Part shown: positions 16,721 to 25,378 of the stretch, in pieces
Position numbering within the stretch: position 1 is the first letter of the stretch
Layout: each line of letters opens with the position of its first letter
NCBI GenBank assembly: GCA_031265965.1
Contig: JAISBX010000044.1
Span: 1-32,434, forward strand
Origin: Oscillospiraceae bacterium
GTDB taxonomy: Bacteria; Bacillota_A; Clostridia; Oscillospirales; Oscillospiraceae
Direction of reading: 5' to 3'
Length of the DNA: 32,434 bases
Notes under the pieces: model-generated
Told to the model about the DNA's origin: nothing
Seen by the model: only the letters and a program-made list of their open reading frames with translations
Database searches by the model: none
Program-made: the position numbers and the translations under genes

Positions 16721-17752
16721 TCAGTTGCTTATGATGACGTCGTACAGTACGTTCACATCGCCGCTCAGCGCGGCCGGAATGTAGCTCGATATGTACGAGT
16801 TGTGCCCCAGATAGCAGTGTTCGTCGAGCCGGATGCGCCGTCTGAGCATCACGGCCTCAAATTCCATGCCCGCGGGGATCAGGTCCCCCATCGCGTTGAT
16901 GAACGTCTCGCGGTCGTCCCTGCCCGTAAACGTGTCGGAGTCGAGTAAAATAAAGAATTTATACGGGTTTTCTCCGTACAGCCTGCGGTACAGCTCCGAA
17001 TCCGGACAGTCCCGGCTGTTTGGATCGACGTCCGTATATTCAATAATGACCGGCCGCGCGCCCGTCAGCCTCTTGACCGACCGCCTTACGCCCTCTACCG
17101 TGAACATGTTCTCGTAGTCAGACAGCGCCGAGGATACGCGCTCTCGCGTCATGACGTCGTCCGCGGAGGCGTCCACACCCACCCACGAAGCCAGTCTCGC
17201 CAGCTCCGCGCCGTCCGCCTTGCCGTAGTCGAAGCGGGCCGTAACGTGGTATATCTCGCGTTCGAGATCCGTTACCATACTGTCAAACACCGAGAGGAAC
17301 CGTTTGGTAAACCCGCCGCCCGTGCGATATATCTCCGGCAAATAGTCCGACATATGGTCGCCGCGCATATGGATCCGCAGCTTATGTATCGCGGGACATT
17401 CCTCGCCTGACAGCAGCTCAAATTTCAGCCGCAGATATCGTCCCGTGACGTTGAGGTAAATATCCGGTTCCACGCCCGCAAGCCGCATATCCCCACGCGC
17501 GTCCGTCTCGTCGTCCGACGCGTCGGCGTACGTGCGTATCAGAGTGTCTCTGGGGAGCTCGCACTCCAGCGAGAGCCGCCGCCACTCAAATTCGCTCTCC
17601 CCGCCGTCTATCGCCTTGAGGCAGACGTGCCCCTTTGAGAAGCGCCCCGTCTTCAGCGTGACGCTCCCTTCGATGAGCTCTATATTCTCACTCGAGATTA
17701 TATCATACTCACGGAACCCGCACATAGCGAGCAGGGAATGCGCGTCGCTCAC
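16721..17752 (-). CDS. P2 gpI-like tail/baseplate protein
   Basis: This 343-aa protein starts at a GTG overlapping the previous stop as GTGA. The N-terminal ~120 residues are beta-rich (a jelly-roll-like region), and the rest matches the phage tail protein I family: MSDYLPEIYR, then FTKRFLSVFDSMVTDLEREI, then LARLASWVGVDAS and YENMFTVEGVRRSVKRLTG. Known: P2 gpI and its eCIS relatives sit at the edge of the baseplate wedge and connect to fibres. The C-terminus is beta-rich and ends DVNVLYDVIIS. The gene lies between the second baseplate J protein and the fibre-like gene, the same order as in P2-type tails, which supports the call. Confidence 0.88.
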   Translation of the reverse strand: MSDAHSLLAMCGFREYDIISSENIELIEGSVTLKTGRFSKGHVCLKAIDGGESEFEWRRLSLECELPRDTLIRTYADASDDETDARGDMRLAGVEPDIYLNVTGRYLRLKFELLSGEECPAIHKLRIHMRGDHMSDYLPEIYRTGGGFTKRFLSVFDSMVTDLEREIYHVTARFDYGKADGAELARLASWVGVDASADDVMTRERVSSALSDYENMFTVEGVRRSVKRLTGARPVIIEYTDVDPNSRDCPDSELYRRLYGENPYKFFILLDSDTFTGRDDRETFINAMGDLIPAGMEFEAVMLRRRIRLDEHCYLGHNSYISSYIPAALSGDVNVLYDVIISN

Positions 17753-19491
17753 GCCGGATCACCCCCTTCGCCCGCGTATCCCGCCGGTATCTCCGGCAGC
17801 ACCTTTACCCTCACGCCGACGGGGCGCAGCCTGTTGATCTGCCTGCGCACCTCCGCCAGAAAACGTCCGTCCGCGCGGGCCGGCGCCCTCCCGTTCCACG
17901 GCGTCACGGCGACTGACACCACGGGCGCGCCGCTTCTGCCCGTCGGCTCGTCGGGGTCATAGCCCACCAGCGCCCTTGCGGACGCCACGCGCAAGCCGGG
18001 CGTACCGCGCGCCGCGCGCTCATAGTCCTCCGCCGACATGCACTTGTTGGAATCCTTCAGCCTGCGCGCCAGCCTGCGCGCCATGCCGTCTATCGACTCG
18101 GCGGAGCGCCCCCGCGACGCGGCGGAGCCTCTGGCCCGCTCGCCGCCGCCCGCGACGGTCATTTCGCTCTCCGACATATTGCCGCCGCCGCAATACGACA
18201 CCGCGTATGAGGCCATCATCACGGCGTCGCGCCCCCTCGGGACTACGGCGCCGTACTCCCCGTCCCCAAAGATTATATTCTGCCGCTTGCCGTCGAGCGT
18301 GAACACCCGCTCCCGCGGCCGCGCCGCGCGCAGATCTCCGGTATATCTCCATATGTCGGGCCGCACCGCGCCGTCTTCGCACAGCGTATCGCATATCAGC
18401 AGCATACCGCGAGGCAGCGGGCGCATACTCGTCGCGGGCAGCGGCAGCGTCATATCCGGCAGCCCCGTCGAGTCGAAAACCATCTGTTCAAGGCGTCCCG
18501 GATCGATAGTCACGAACGCGAGCTCCTCCCCGCCGTAAGCGGAGGATAACTTAGTCGGCTCGGACGCGTCCGGGACGAGCTGCTCCCAGCCCTCCGTGCG
18601 TCTGGCGAATATGAAGCGTCCCGCGGCTATCCCTCCGGCCTCCTCAAGCGCCGCGCGAGCCACGTCCCCGCTTGTGAATTCACAGTAGGACAGCGTGTCG
18701 CGCTGCGAAACGCGAACCGTGGCGGCGGACACCCCGTACAGCCTGACGTCCTCCTCGCAGCCTCGGTCCGTCAGCGTGAGAACGACGCGCAGCTTTTCCG
18801 TACCAGGAGGCGGCGTAAATGTTACAAAGCCGCTGCGGCTGAGCGCGTGCGTCTCGTCGGCCTCCGGCGAAAACCCGCCTATCCCTTCAAACTCCCACTC
18901 TATAACTCTCGGCGCCTGCGCGTCGTCGCGGAACGGGTTGCGCGCGACCTCGTAGTCGTCCGCGACGTCGAAATAGAGCCTCACGCGCTCGCCCGTGACA
19001 TTTTCGAGCGTCAGCAGGAGGCGCGTGTCGCCGCCACTGTGCTGAAACGGCGCGACCGACACGTTCGGCTGATCGAGAAAATCCCCCAGATATATCTCTT
19101 CCGCGCCGCTCAGCGCGTACACGCCCGTCAGCGCGGCGGAGGCGAAATACGGCTCGACGGTCTCAAAGCCCACGCCGTCCGCGGTCCTCAGCTTCGTAAA
19201 TTCCGACAGTCTCCGGCATCCGGGCGGCACGGCGACGAGCGCGTCTGCCGCGCTCTCCGCCAGTTGTTCTATCCCCGCCAGGGCGAACAGCTTTCTGAGC
19301 ATACCGTTCGTCACGGTATTCATGTGGTATTGTTGCAGCTCCTTATACCACGCGATCAGTTCAAGGACCGTTATGCCCGGATCATGCTCGTTGTAATCGG
19401 TCCACGGCGGACACAGGCGCGGCAGCTCCGACATAACGTATTCCATTATGCCCTCATATGTCTGGTCGTCCAGATTTATCGATCGCAGCAC
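17749..19491 (-). CDS. Baseplate J-type protein 2 (Afp12-like)
   Basis: This 580-aa protein starts at a GTG with GGGGGG a few bases upstream, 15 bp after the previous gene. It opens with the family pattern for the wedge protein: the end of a first helix followed by WTDYNEHDPGITVLELIAWY. The middle contains beta domains, DGEYGAVVPRGRDAVMMASY and a Gly-rich turn (YCGGGNMSESEM). The C-terminus has MSAEDYERAARGTPGLRVAS, the usual baseplate-J place for strand pairing with neighbours, and ends in a short strand. Known: two baseplate-J/gp6-like proteins form the wedge heteromer in eCIS. Stop overlaps the next start by 4 bp. Confidence 0.9.
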   Translation of the reverse strand: MLRSINLDDQTYEGIMEYVMSELPRLCPPWTDYNEHDPGITVLELIAWYKELQQYHMNTVTNGMLRKLFALAGIEQLAESAADALVAVPPGCRRLSEFTKLRTADGVGFETVEPYFASAALTGVYALSGAEEIYLGDFLDQPNVSVAPFQHSGGDTRLLLTLENVTGERVRLYFDVADDYEVARNPFRDDAQAPRVIEWEFEGIGGFSPEADETHALSRSGFVTFTPPPGTEKLRVVLTLTDRGCEEDVRLYGVSAATVRVSQRDTLSYCEFTSGDVARAALEEAGGIAAGRFIFARRTEGWEQLVPDASEPTKLSSAYGGEELAFVTIDPGRLEQMVFDSTGLPDMTLPLPATSMRPLPRGMLLICDTLCEDGAVRPDIWRYTGDLRAARPRERVFTLDGKRQNIIFGDGEYGAVVPRGRDAVMMASYAVSYCGGGNMSESEMTVAGGGERARGSAASRGRSAESIDGMARRLARRLKDSNKCMSAEDYERAARGTPGLRVASARALVGYDPDEPTGRSGAPVVSVAVTPWNGRAPARADGRFLAEVRRQINRLRPVGVRVKVLPEIPAGYAGEGGDPA

Positions 19492-19506
19492 CCCGCGTCC
19501 CCCCTT

Positions 19507-22314
19507 TCAGATGACAGTGATTACACTTTCGCCGCCGCGCGGCACGCAAAACATCAAATTCCCGAAGTCCTCGGGCGCTATCATGCGCTTTCTCCCCTCG
19601 CTGACGTACTGTCCGCGCACGAGGAGCCTGCGCAGGCTCTCCACATTCGGGTCGTCCTTGATGACGGCCTCTATCTCCCCGGTACCGACCGCGGAGCCTA
19701 TCCCCCGCTCGCCGCGAAGCCTGTCTATCATCCCGCGCAGCCCTTCGGATATCCTCAGCGACGTCTCCTGCGCCGTGTCCAATTCTCTCAGCTTTACCGT
19801 GCACTCCGCGCTGACGATAAGGTCGGTGGCGGGCAGCACGTGCAGCCGTCCGCCGGCCGCCAGATTGCAGTCGCAGCGTCCGGCGAGATATTTGAAAATA
19901 TCCGAGCACAGCCTGTTGGCGGCGATGTCGTCCTCATAACCGTTAAACGCGACCGCCACCGTCACGTGTCCCGGCGACAGCCCGCGCAGCCCGTTGACCC
20001 CGGGATAGCAGCGCACCATCGCCGCGCGCTCAAACCTCTCGATGACTATGTCCTCAAAATCCCGCTTCGATACCGGAACGAAGCGGTGCCTGAACCGGTT
20101 TTTGCCCAGCCGCTCCGCTTTCTCCTGCGACGAGGCGCCCGCCCCCCCGCTCATAGGCGTGACGTTCTCCACGTCCGTTATGCGCGGTACGGAGCCCACG
20201 AGCGAATCCACGGCCCCGGCGGGCAGATTGCCGTCCTCTCCCCCTCCGAAGGTATACCTCACACGGATATTCCGCTCGCCTCCGGGCGGCGCTTTGCCGA
20301 GCGTACCCGTACCGAAGCGTATTATACCCGTCTCGCCGTCGAGCTCAAATACCTCCTCGCCGGCGCCGGCAAACAAAAGCGAATCCACTCTCCGCCACAG
20401 CCGCCATTGGCCGTCCTCCATGACTGACAGCTCCGCGTCGCGCACAGGCAGCCTCAACAGCTCAAATTCTCCCTGCGAACCGGGACCGCCCGCGCTGAAA
20501 TACTGCTCCCCGGCGTCCCGCACCGCCGTTGCCGTCACCGCGTTCGTTATAACGCGCTCCACCGCGCGCGCGCGCGCGCCGTCCGTCCCCGTCCGCGTGA
20601 TACGCAGCCAGCGCGCGTCGCGTCCGAACAGGCGCTCCTCGCACACCGGCTCGCTCACGTATAAAAACAGATTGCCCGAGCGGCTCAGCCCGGAGGTGTG
20701 ATCAACTGTTCTAAGCGGCGCGAACCGCCCGTTGCGCATCACCTCGGCGCGCACGGCGCACGGCGCCTCGCCGTCTACCGCGAGGTCGAACATCAGCGCC
20801 ATGGGCATCCCGTAAAAATCGCCGTCGAACGCGAAATACATGGCGGGCTGCCTGTCGGCGGGCTCCTCGTACACCGTGAAATCGATGTCGGCGTACCGCG
20901 CCGCGCCCTCCAGCTCCCGGAGCTCCAGATTGTTGTACGCGCGCAAATATTCCGCCCTGACAAAGCCGTCGTAGTAGAAATCGCAGCGGACCTCCCTGAC
21001 AAACGGCAGAATATAACGCGGGCGCAAACTTAGAAAATTTTCAACGTGAGTCACTCTCGCGCGTATATAGTACCCGTCCTCGGCATTCACCGGCGACGCG
21101 GCGCTGTCCTCCGGTATCGTGAATGTCAGCTCGGGGCGCCCCTGTCTCCTTGCGGAAAACGGGTTGACGTCCCCCATAACGTCCAGCCGCGCCCAGCCCA
21201 GTCCGTTGTAATACTCCCACACAACCTCGCTGACGGACACGTCGTCCGGCTCGAGCTTCACGGCGGTGGTCTTCTCTATAACGCGCTTCTTGAACTCTAT
21301 TTTCGGCGCTTCCTCCACGTAATCGACTACTACGGGCACAACGTCGAACGTACATCGCGCCACAGCCCCGCGCTTTGAGAAAACGGCGTCGGAGCGCACA
21401 TAGAACGTGTCGAACTCCGCCGGTCTGCGCCCGAAAGCGTATCCGCCGATCGGCTGCGATATGGGCACGCTGTCGGCTGCGATGGAATCCGCGCGGCGGT
21501 CCCCGGCGGTCTGCACTCTCAGCGATGCCTCCGCCAGCGTTATCGTGCCCCGCAGCTCGCCCTCCACGTCGCAGTAAACCGATACGCGTCCGTCGTCGTC
21601 CGCCTCAAACGCGCCGTCCGTCAGCTTCGTGAGCGCCACGGTCCCCGCGTCCTCGGCAACGCCGTCGAACGGCACGAGCTCTCCTCCGCTCAAATACGAC
21701 CATCTGGCGGTAAGGCCGTCGGCGAGCCGCGTACACACGTCCGTCTCCGGAAAACGGTTTTTCTGCCTGAGCTTGAGCATCACCGAGCACGGCCCGCTCA
21801 CCGCGAGAATATCGTTTTGCGTCACGGCAAAGCTGTGGCGCTGAAGATTTTCACCGGACGGCGCGAAAAATACGTATCCTCCGTCCTCCGGCAGGCGCTC
21901 GATCACGTCTCCGTCGGCGTAATATATCCCGTCGATCTGCGCCGGCGTCGCCTCGATCATGCGTGTGGTCGTGTACACGACGCGCTCGTCGAGTCCGGAC
22001 GCGAACACCTCCGTGCCCTTGGGCACCCGTACCGGCGCGCTCCCGGGGACGCCCGCCTCAAAGCGGACGAAACCGGACGCGGGATGCGCGTCCTGCCGCT
22101 TTACGCCCAGCAGTTTCAGGAATTCGACATAGTATTTGCGCGGCAGGGTATTATAGCGGGATGCCGTCTGCGCGAACAGCTCGGAGAACAGTCCGGCCAC
22201 GGCGGCGCCCGGCTCCTGCTCCCCGGGCACAAAGCGCCACTCCGGCGTGTACGCGGTGGCGCGCTCCGCCAAAAGGCGAATGATCTTTCCCCTGTCCGCG
22301 CTCACGTTCGTCAA
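19507..22314 (-). CDS. Baseplate J-type protein 1 (Afp11-like)
   Basis: This 935-aa protein starts at a TTG that overlaps the gp25 stop as TTGA. The N-terminus (KIIRLLAERATAYTPEW, then FSELFAQTASRYNTLPRKY) is the conserved opening of putative baseplate assembly proteins in eCIS. Large beta domains fill the middle. The core near residues ~690-780 reads IRFGTGTLGKAPPGGERN, FGGGEDGNLPAGAVDSL, NVTPMSGGAG and SKRDFEDIV, the classic baseplate-J signature, followed by CYPGVNGLRGLSPGHVTVAV. Known: it forms the wedge ring that holds the hub and triggers sheath contraction. Length is within the usual eCIS range. It is the largest structural gene here. Confidence 0.93.
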   Translation of the reverse strand: MTNVSADRGKIIRLLAERATAYTPEWRFVPGEQEPGAAVAGLFSELFAQTASRYNTLPRKYYVEFLKLLGVKRQDAHPASGFVRFEAGVPGSAPVRVPKGTEVFASGLDERVVYTTTRMIEATPAQIDGIYYADGDVIERLPEDGGYVFFAPSGENLQRHSFAVTQNDILAVSGPCSVMLKLRQKNRFPETDVCTRLADGLTARWSYLSGGELVPFDGVAEDAGTVALTKLTDGAFEADDDGRVSVYCDVEGELRGTITLAEASLRVQTAGDRRADSIAADSVPISQPIGGYAFGRRPAEFDTFYVRSDAVFSKRGAVARCTFDVVPVVVDYVEEAPKIEFKKRVIEKTTAVKLEPDDVSVSEVVWEYYNGLGWARLDVMGDVNPFSARRQGRPELTFTIPEDSAASPVNAEDGYYIRARVTHVENFLSLRPRYILPFVREVRCDFYYDGFVRAEYLRAYNNLELRELEGAARYADIDFTVYEEPADRQPAMYFAFDGDFYGMPMALMFDLAVDGEAPCAVRAEVMRNGRFAPLRTVDHTSGLSRSGNLFLYVSEPVCEERLFGRDARWLRITRTGTDGARARAVERVITNAVTATAVRDAGEQYFSAGGPGSQGEFELLRLPVRDAELSVMEDGQWRLWRRVDSLLFAGAGEEVFELDGETGIIRFGTGTLGKAPPGGERNIRVRYTFGGGEDGNLPAGAVDSLVGSVPRITDVENVTPMSGGAGASSQEKAERLGKNRFRHRFVPVSKRDFEDIVIERFERAAMVRCYPGVNGLRGLSPGHVTVAVAFNGYEDDIAANRLCSDIFKYLAGRCDCNLAAGGRLHVLPATDLIVSAECTVKLRELDTAQETSLRISEGLRGMIDRLRGERGIGSAVGTGEIEAVIKDDPNVESLRRLLVRGQYVSEGRKRMIAPEDFGNLMFCVPRGGESVITVI

Positions 22315-22721
22315 TTCCCGCCATCCCCTTCCTCGGTATAAAACGGATATACCTTATTATACCGGTTGTTTGTGGAACGCACCGTGTACGACACCTCGAA
22401 GATCAGCGCGCCCCGAGCGGTGGAGGCGGCGTCGCACTCCACGCTGACGTCCCTGATCCGCGGCTCCTGCAGCGAGAGCTGCCTCGAAAGCTCGTAAGCC
22501 AGCGACTCCCGCAGCGTATCGCTGTCCGCCTCAAAAATATAATCTCTCACGGTAGAGCCGTAATCCGGGCGCATTACGCGCTCCCCCCTGTGGGTGCCTA
22601 TGATTATCCCAATAGCCTCGGCGATGTCGTTCTCATGCGACGCCATCGCTATACGCCCCGTATTCGGATCCGTCTGCAACGGAAATTTCCAGCCCTTGCC
22701 GAGAAACGATTTTTGATCCAT
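22311..22721 (-). CDS. gp25-like baseplate wedge protein (Afp9-like)
   Basis: This 136-aa protein has the gp25/lysozyme-like wedge pattern: GWKFPLQTDPNTGRIAMA, then DIAEAIGIIIGTHRGERVMRPDYGS, then a helix and the EPR motif in LQEPRIRDVSVECD. Known: gp25 is one of the few proteins common to phage tails, T6SS and eCIS, and joins the wedge to the sheath-side of the baseplate, nucleating sheath assembly. The length is typical. It follows the spike gene after 36 bp; the SD before its ATG is weak (ACGGAA). It is coupled to baseplate J1 through a TTGA overlap. Confidence 0.95.
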   Translation of the reverse strand: MDQKSFLGKGWKFPLQTDPNTGRIAMASHENDIAEAIGIIIGTHRGERVMRPDYGSTVRDYIFEADSDTLRESLAYELSRQLSLQEPRIRDVSVECDAASTARGALIFEVSYTVRSTNNRYNKVYPFYTEEGDGGN

Positions 22722-22757
22722 AATTCAGCGTTCCGTCCCTTATCCGCCCTCGCCGCG

Positions 22758-23537
22758 TCAATTGAGCTTCATGAGCGAGCCCTTTGCCTCAAATATCCCG
22801 CTGGACTTGAGCGCCATAGACGCGTTTGCCTTGACCTCTACCGTAGCGCCGCTTGCGCCCAGCGCCGACTTCGCCTTTATGTCCACCTGCGCGGAATCCA
22901 CCTTGACCGACTTTGACGACTTTATCTCGATGTCGCCGCTCTTATTTATCGTTATCTTGTTGCTGCCCGCGGCAAGCGTCAGCGTATCCCCCGACGTGAC
23001 CGTGATATTGCCTCCGTACTCCATGACGACGGAACCCTTTGCGCTCTTGTCCTGAACCGTTATATTCTTGTTCTCGTCGTCGATCCTGAAAAACGCGCCC
23101 GACGGGGTCTGAAGCGTTATCTTCTCCTTTTTTGCCGTGAGCTCCAGCCTGACCTCCACGCCGCCCGGAGTCTTTACGAGCAGCGCCTCGTTCTTGCCCG
23201 ACTCCACGGCGTACGGCGGTTTTTTCTCGCCCATCCATAGGCTCCCTATCACGAACGGCCGCGTTATCTCTCCGTGCAGGAAGCCGAGTACGACGAGATC
23301 GTCCACATTCGGGTGCGCGAACACGCCGTAGCCCTTGCCGCCGTACGGCGCCATGCAATAGCACCAGTCCGTCTCCGCCACGTCGGCGTCCTTTGTCACA
23401 GGCTTACATTTGACGCGCCCGAGATTGTCGGGATCCTTTATGTTCGTCACCGTGGCGAGCATCACGTCCGTCTGAGACGCGCTCAACAGAGCGTTACCCC
23501 TGCTTTCTCCCGAAAGCGCCTCTACTATACCGCTCAA
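22758..23537 (-). CDS. gp5/gpV-like spike protein (separate from the hub)
   Basis: This 259-aa protein starts at a TTG overlapping the hub stop as TTGA. Residues ~25-105 are the OB-fold of phage baseplate protein V / gp5: MLATVTNIKDPDNLGRVKC, WCYCMAPYGGKGYGVF and PNVDDLVVLGFLHGE, then the hallmark RPFVIGSLW. The rest is a long run of short beta strands (ITLQTPSGAFFRIDDENKNI, then ITVTSGDTLTLAAGSNKITI and repeats to the end), expected to form the trimeric beta-helix spike. The PAAR-like protein at 8633 should cap it. In Afp8/Pvc8 and VgrG this part is fused to the hub; here it is a separate gene. Confidence 0.93.
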   Translation of the reverse strand: MSGIVEALSGESRGNALLSASQTDVMLATVTNIKDPDNLGRVKCKPVTKDADVAETDWCYCMAPYGGKGYGVFAHPNVDDLVVLGFLHGEITRPFVIGSLWMGEKKPPYAVESGKNEALLVKTPGGVEVRLELTAKKEKITLQTPSGAFFRIDDENKNITVQDKSAKGSVVMEYGGNITVTSGDTLTLAAGSNKITINKSGDIEIKSSKSVKVDSAQVDIKAKSALGASGATVEVKANASMALKSSGIFEAKGSLMKLN

Positions 23538-24637
23538 CCCATTTTCGCCCCATTCACGTCAAAATCTGTAAAATACCCCCCGCCCGATGAGACGGTGTGC
23601 TTAACCTTTGTGATAAAATACGAGGCGTTCGAATCGTCGTCCATACCCTTGAGACGTATATATCTGCCCGGAATGAGCTCCGGGAGCCCTATACATCTGC
23701 CGCTCCCCCGCACAAAATCCATCGCCTGTACATCGAATAGATTCTGCGCAAGAGAGGCGCACTCCTCAGGCGTCGTCGCAAAGTCCGCGGGCACCTCGCG
23801 TATCTTCTTTTTCAGCGACGATACGAACGAGCTGGCCTCCTTGCCGCTGCCCAGCGTCGTGGAGTTCGCCGAGCCCTCTATAGGCTTTCCGTCCTTGTCG
23901 TGGCTCTGGACCACAATTTTGCCGACCTGATTTCGCAGAGAGAGCGTTCTGGTAAAGCTGATCAGCGAGGAACCCAGCGTAAGCGTCATTATGGGACTCG
24001 TCTTATTCACAACTTTTTTGAAGATTATTTCGCCGTTTAAGACGAAAAAATTCATGTTGTTCATCTCCGCGAGAGCGCACAGTATCTTGTAGTCGTTCGC
24101 TTTGCTCTGAATGAGCTGGACATTGAAGTTAGTGAAGTCTGTGGGCGGCGCCAGATCGATTTTCGCGGCGTATCCGCTGTTGGTACACTCGCCCAGCATC
24201 TCCTGTATTATATCACGCGTCTTCTCCTTTGAGAAATATTTCGTCTCGTCCGCGTTCATAAGGAACGCCTTCGCGTCGATGCCCGTTATTGATATTGATA
24301 CCTGATCCGGCGTATACGATACGGTAAAGTCGTCTACAAAACCGTGAAACACCTGCTTTCTGCTCGTGTACCCAAGTGAGATCATCAGCTTCGCGCCGAT
24401 CTTCACGCCGTCGAGCAGCTTGTCGCGCCACTGCGACTTCTCCGCGTCGTACATACCGCCTATGGACACCGTGGCGCCTCCCGCCGACGCGCCCGCGTCG
24501 ATCGTCACGGACACCTCGCTGATCGGGATCTTCGCCGCGTCCATTTTCGTCCCGCCGACTGATATTTCCGCGCCCGGCGCCAAAAAGCCGTTGTACTTCT
24601 TTTCGAGACTTTCAAACTCGTATGACGACGTATCCAT
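23534..24637 (-). CDS. gp27/gpD-like hub protein (VgrG N-terminal type)
   Basis: This 367-aa protein matches phage late control gene D / gp27. It opens with a strand pair (PGAEISVGGTKMDAAKIPIS, SVTIDAGA), then LGYTSRKQVFHGFVDDFTVS and SISITGIDAKAFLMN. Its mid-domain is KTRDIIQEMLGECTNSGYA, and the linker helix is QLIQSKANDYKILCALAEM. The C-terminus has GSGRCIGLPELIPGRYIRL and a final strand pair. Known: it trimerises into the hub that adapts the six-fold tube to the three-fold spike. It starts at an ATG 6 bp after the LysM stop, and its own stop overlaps the spike start. Together with the next gene it equals Afp8, here encoded as two proteins. Confidence 0.93.
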   Translation of the reverse strand: MDTSSYEFESLEKKYNGFLAPGAEISVGGTKMDAAKIPISEVSVTIDAGASAGGATVSIGGMYDAEKSQWRDKLLDGVKIGAKLMISLGYTSRKQVFHGFVDDFTVSYTPDQVSISITGIDAKAFLMNADETKYFSKEKTRDIIQEMLGECTNSGYAAKIDLAPPTDFTNFNVQLIQSKANDYKILCALAEMNNMNFFVLNGEIIFKKVVNKTSPIMTLTLGSSLISFTRTLSLRNQVGKIVVQSHDKDGKPIEGSANSTTLGSGKEASSFVSSLKKKIREVPADFATTPEECASLAQNLFDVQAMDFVRGSGRCIGLPELIPGRYIRLKGMDDDSNASYFITKVKHTVSSGGGYFTDFDVNGAKMG

Positions 24638-24643
24638 AATTCG

Positions 24644-25363
24644 TCAAATAGCGGGCAGACGGAGCAGTCCGCCGTTTTTGAGTATCCTCGGGTTGTCTAT
24701 ATTGTTCGCCTGCGCGATGCGCCGCCACTGCGCCACATCCCCGTACGCCGCGTCGGCCAGCGACCAGAGGGAGTCCCCCTGAGACACCGTGCGGAACTTG
24801 CTCGTATCGGGCGACTCGCGCGGCTCCGCCTTCGCCAGCTCGGCCGGCTTAAGATATTCCTCAAACTCGACGTTGAGTATCGCCCTGACCGGTTTTCCGA
24901 ATTCATTGAATTTCGTAAATTTCTGCGTGCAGTTGACAAGGATGCCTGTGAACTGGAGCGAGGACCACTCTACTTTGAGCACGGGAGGCGCGTGCGTCGA
25001 ACCGCTGATGTCCATGAGGCTGTACACTTTTTTTGTGAACGTGCGGACATCCACCTTCGCCGCCGACACCGCCAGACTGCTCGCCGTCAGGACTACCTTG
25101 TCCATCAGCGAGCCCGCCTCCGGCCCTGCGCTGAAGCTGTCGAAGAACAGCTCAAAGCTCAGATGCTCGGCCCCGCCTCGGGCAAATTGCTTTATCTCCC
25201 CGTTTTGTCCGATACCGCCCACGGCGGTGTAGACCACATTTCGCTGCTGCGTATAACTCTCGGGGTTATACAGCACCGTGATCTTTTCCTTGGTGTCGTT
25301 GTTCGTTATCTGCATTTTTGCCACCGGTATGGCAAAATTCATGTTCGGCACGCCAACCATCAT
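24644..25363 (-). CDS. Inner tube adaptor with C-terminal LysM (Afp7/Pvc7-like)
   Basis: This 239-aa protein has the CIS tube-adaptor domain (~10-180: MQITNNDTKEKITVLYNPES, GGAEHLSFELFFDSF, VLKVEWSSLQFTGILVNC) followed by a LysM motif (~190-238: FRTVSQGDSLWSLADAAYGD, then QWRRIAQANNIDNPRIL). Known: Afp7/Pvc7 and phage LysM tail proteins join the tube to the hub, with the LysM binding at the baseplate rather than to a cell wall in particles. The ATG has AAGGGGG 9 nt upstream. It lies 15 bp after the repeat protein and before the hub, exactly the phage/eCIS order. Confidence 0.94.
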   Translation of the reverse strand: MMVGVPNMNFAIPVAKMQITNNDTKEKITVLYNPESYTQQRNVVYTAVGGIGQNGEIKQFARGGAEHLSFELFFDSFSAGPEAGSLMDKVVLTASSLAVSAAKVDVRTFTKKVYSLMDISGSTHAPPVLKVEWSSLQFTGILVNCTQKFTKFNEFGKPVRAILNVEFEEYLKPAELAKAEPRESPDTSKFRTVSQGDSLWSLADAAYGDVAQWRRIAQANNIDNPRILKNGGLLRLPAI

Positions 25364-25378
25364 CTCCGAGCACCCCCT

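Noticed and set aside
18847..20427. 526-residue plus-strand open frame opposite the baseplate J genes
   Set aside because: It crosses the junction of two clear baseplate genes and has a shadow-like Arg/His/Val composition with no domain pattern.
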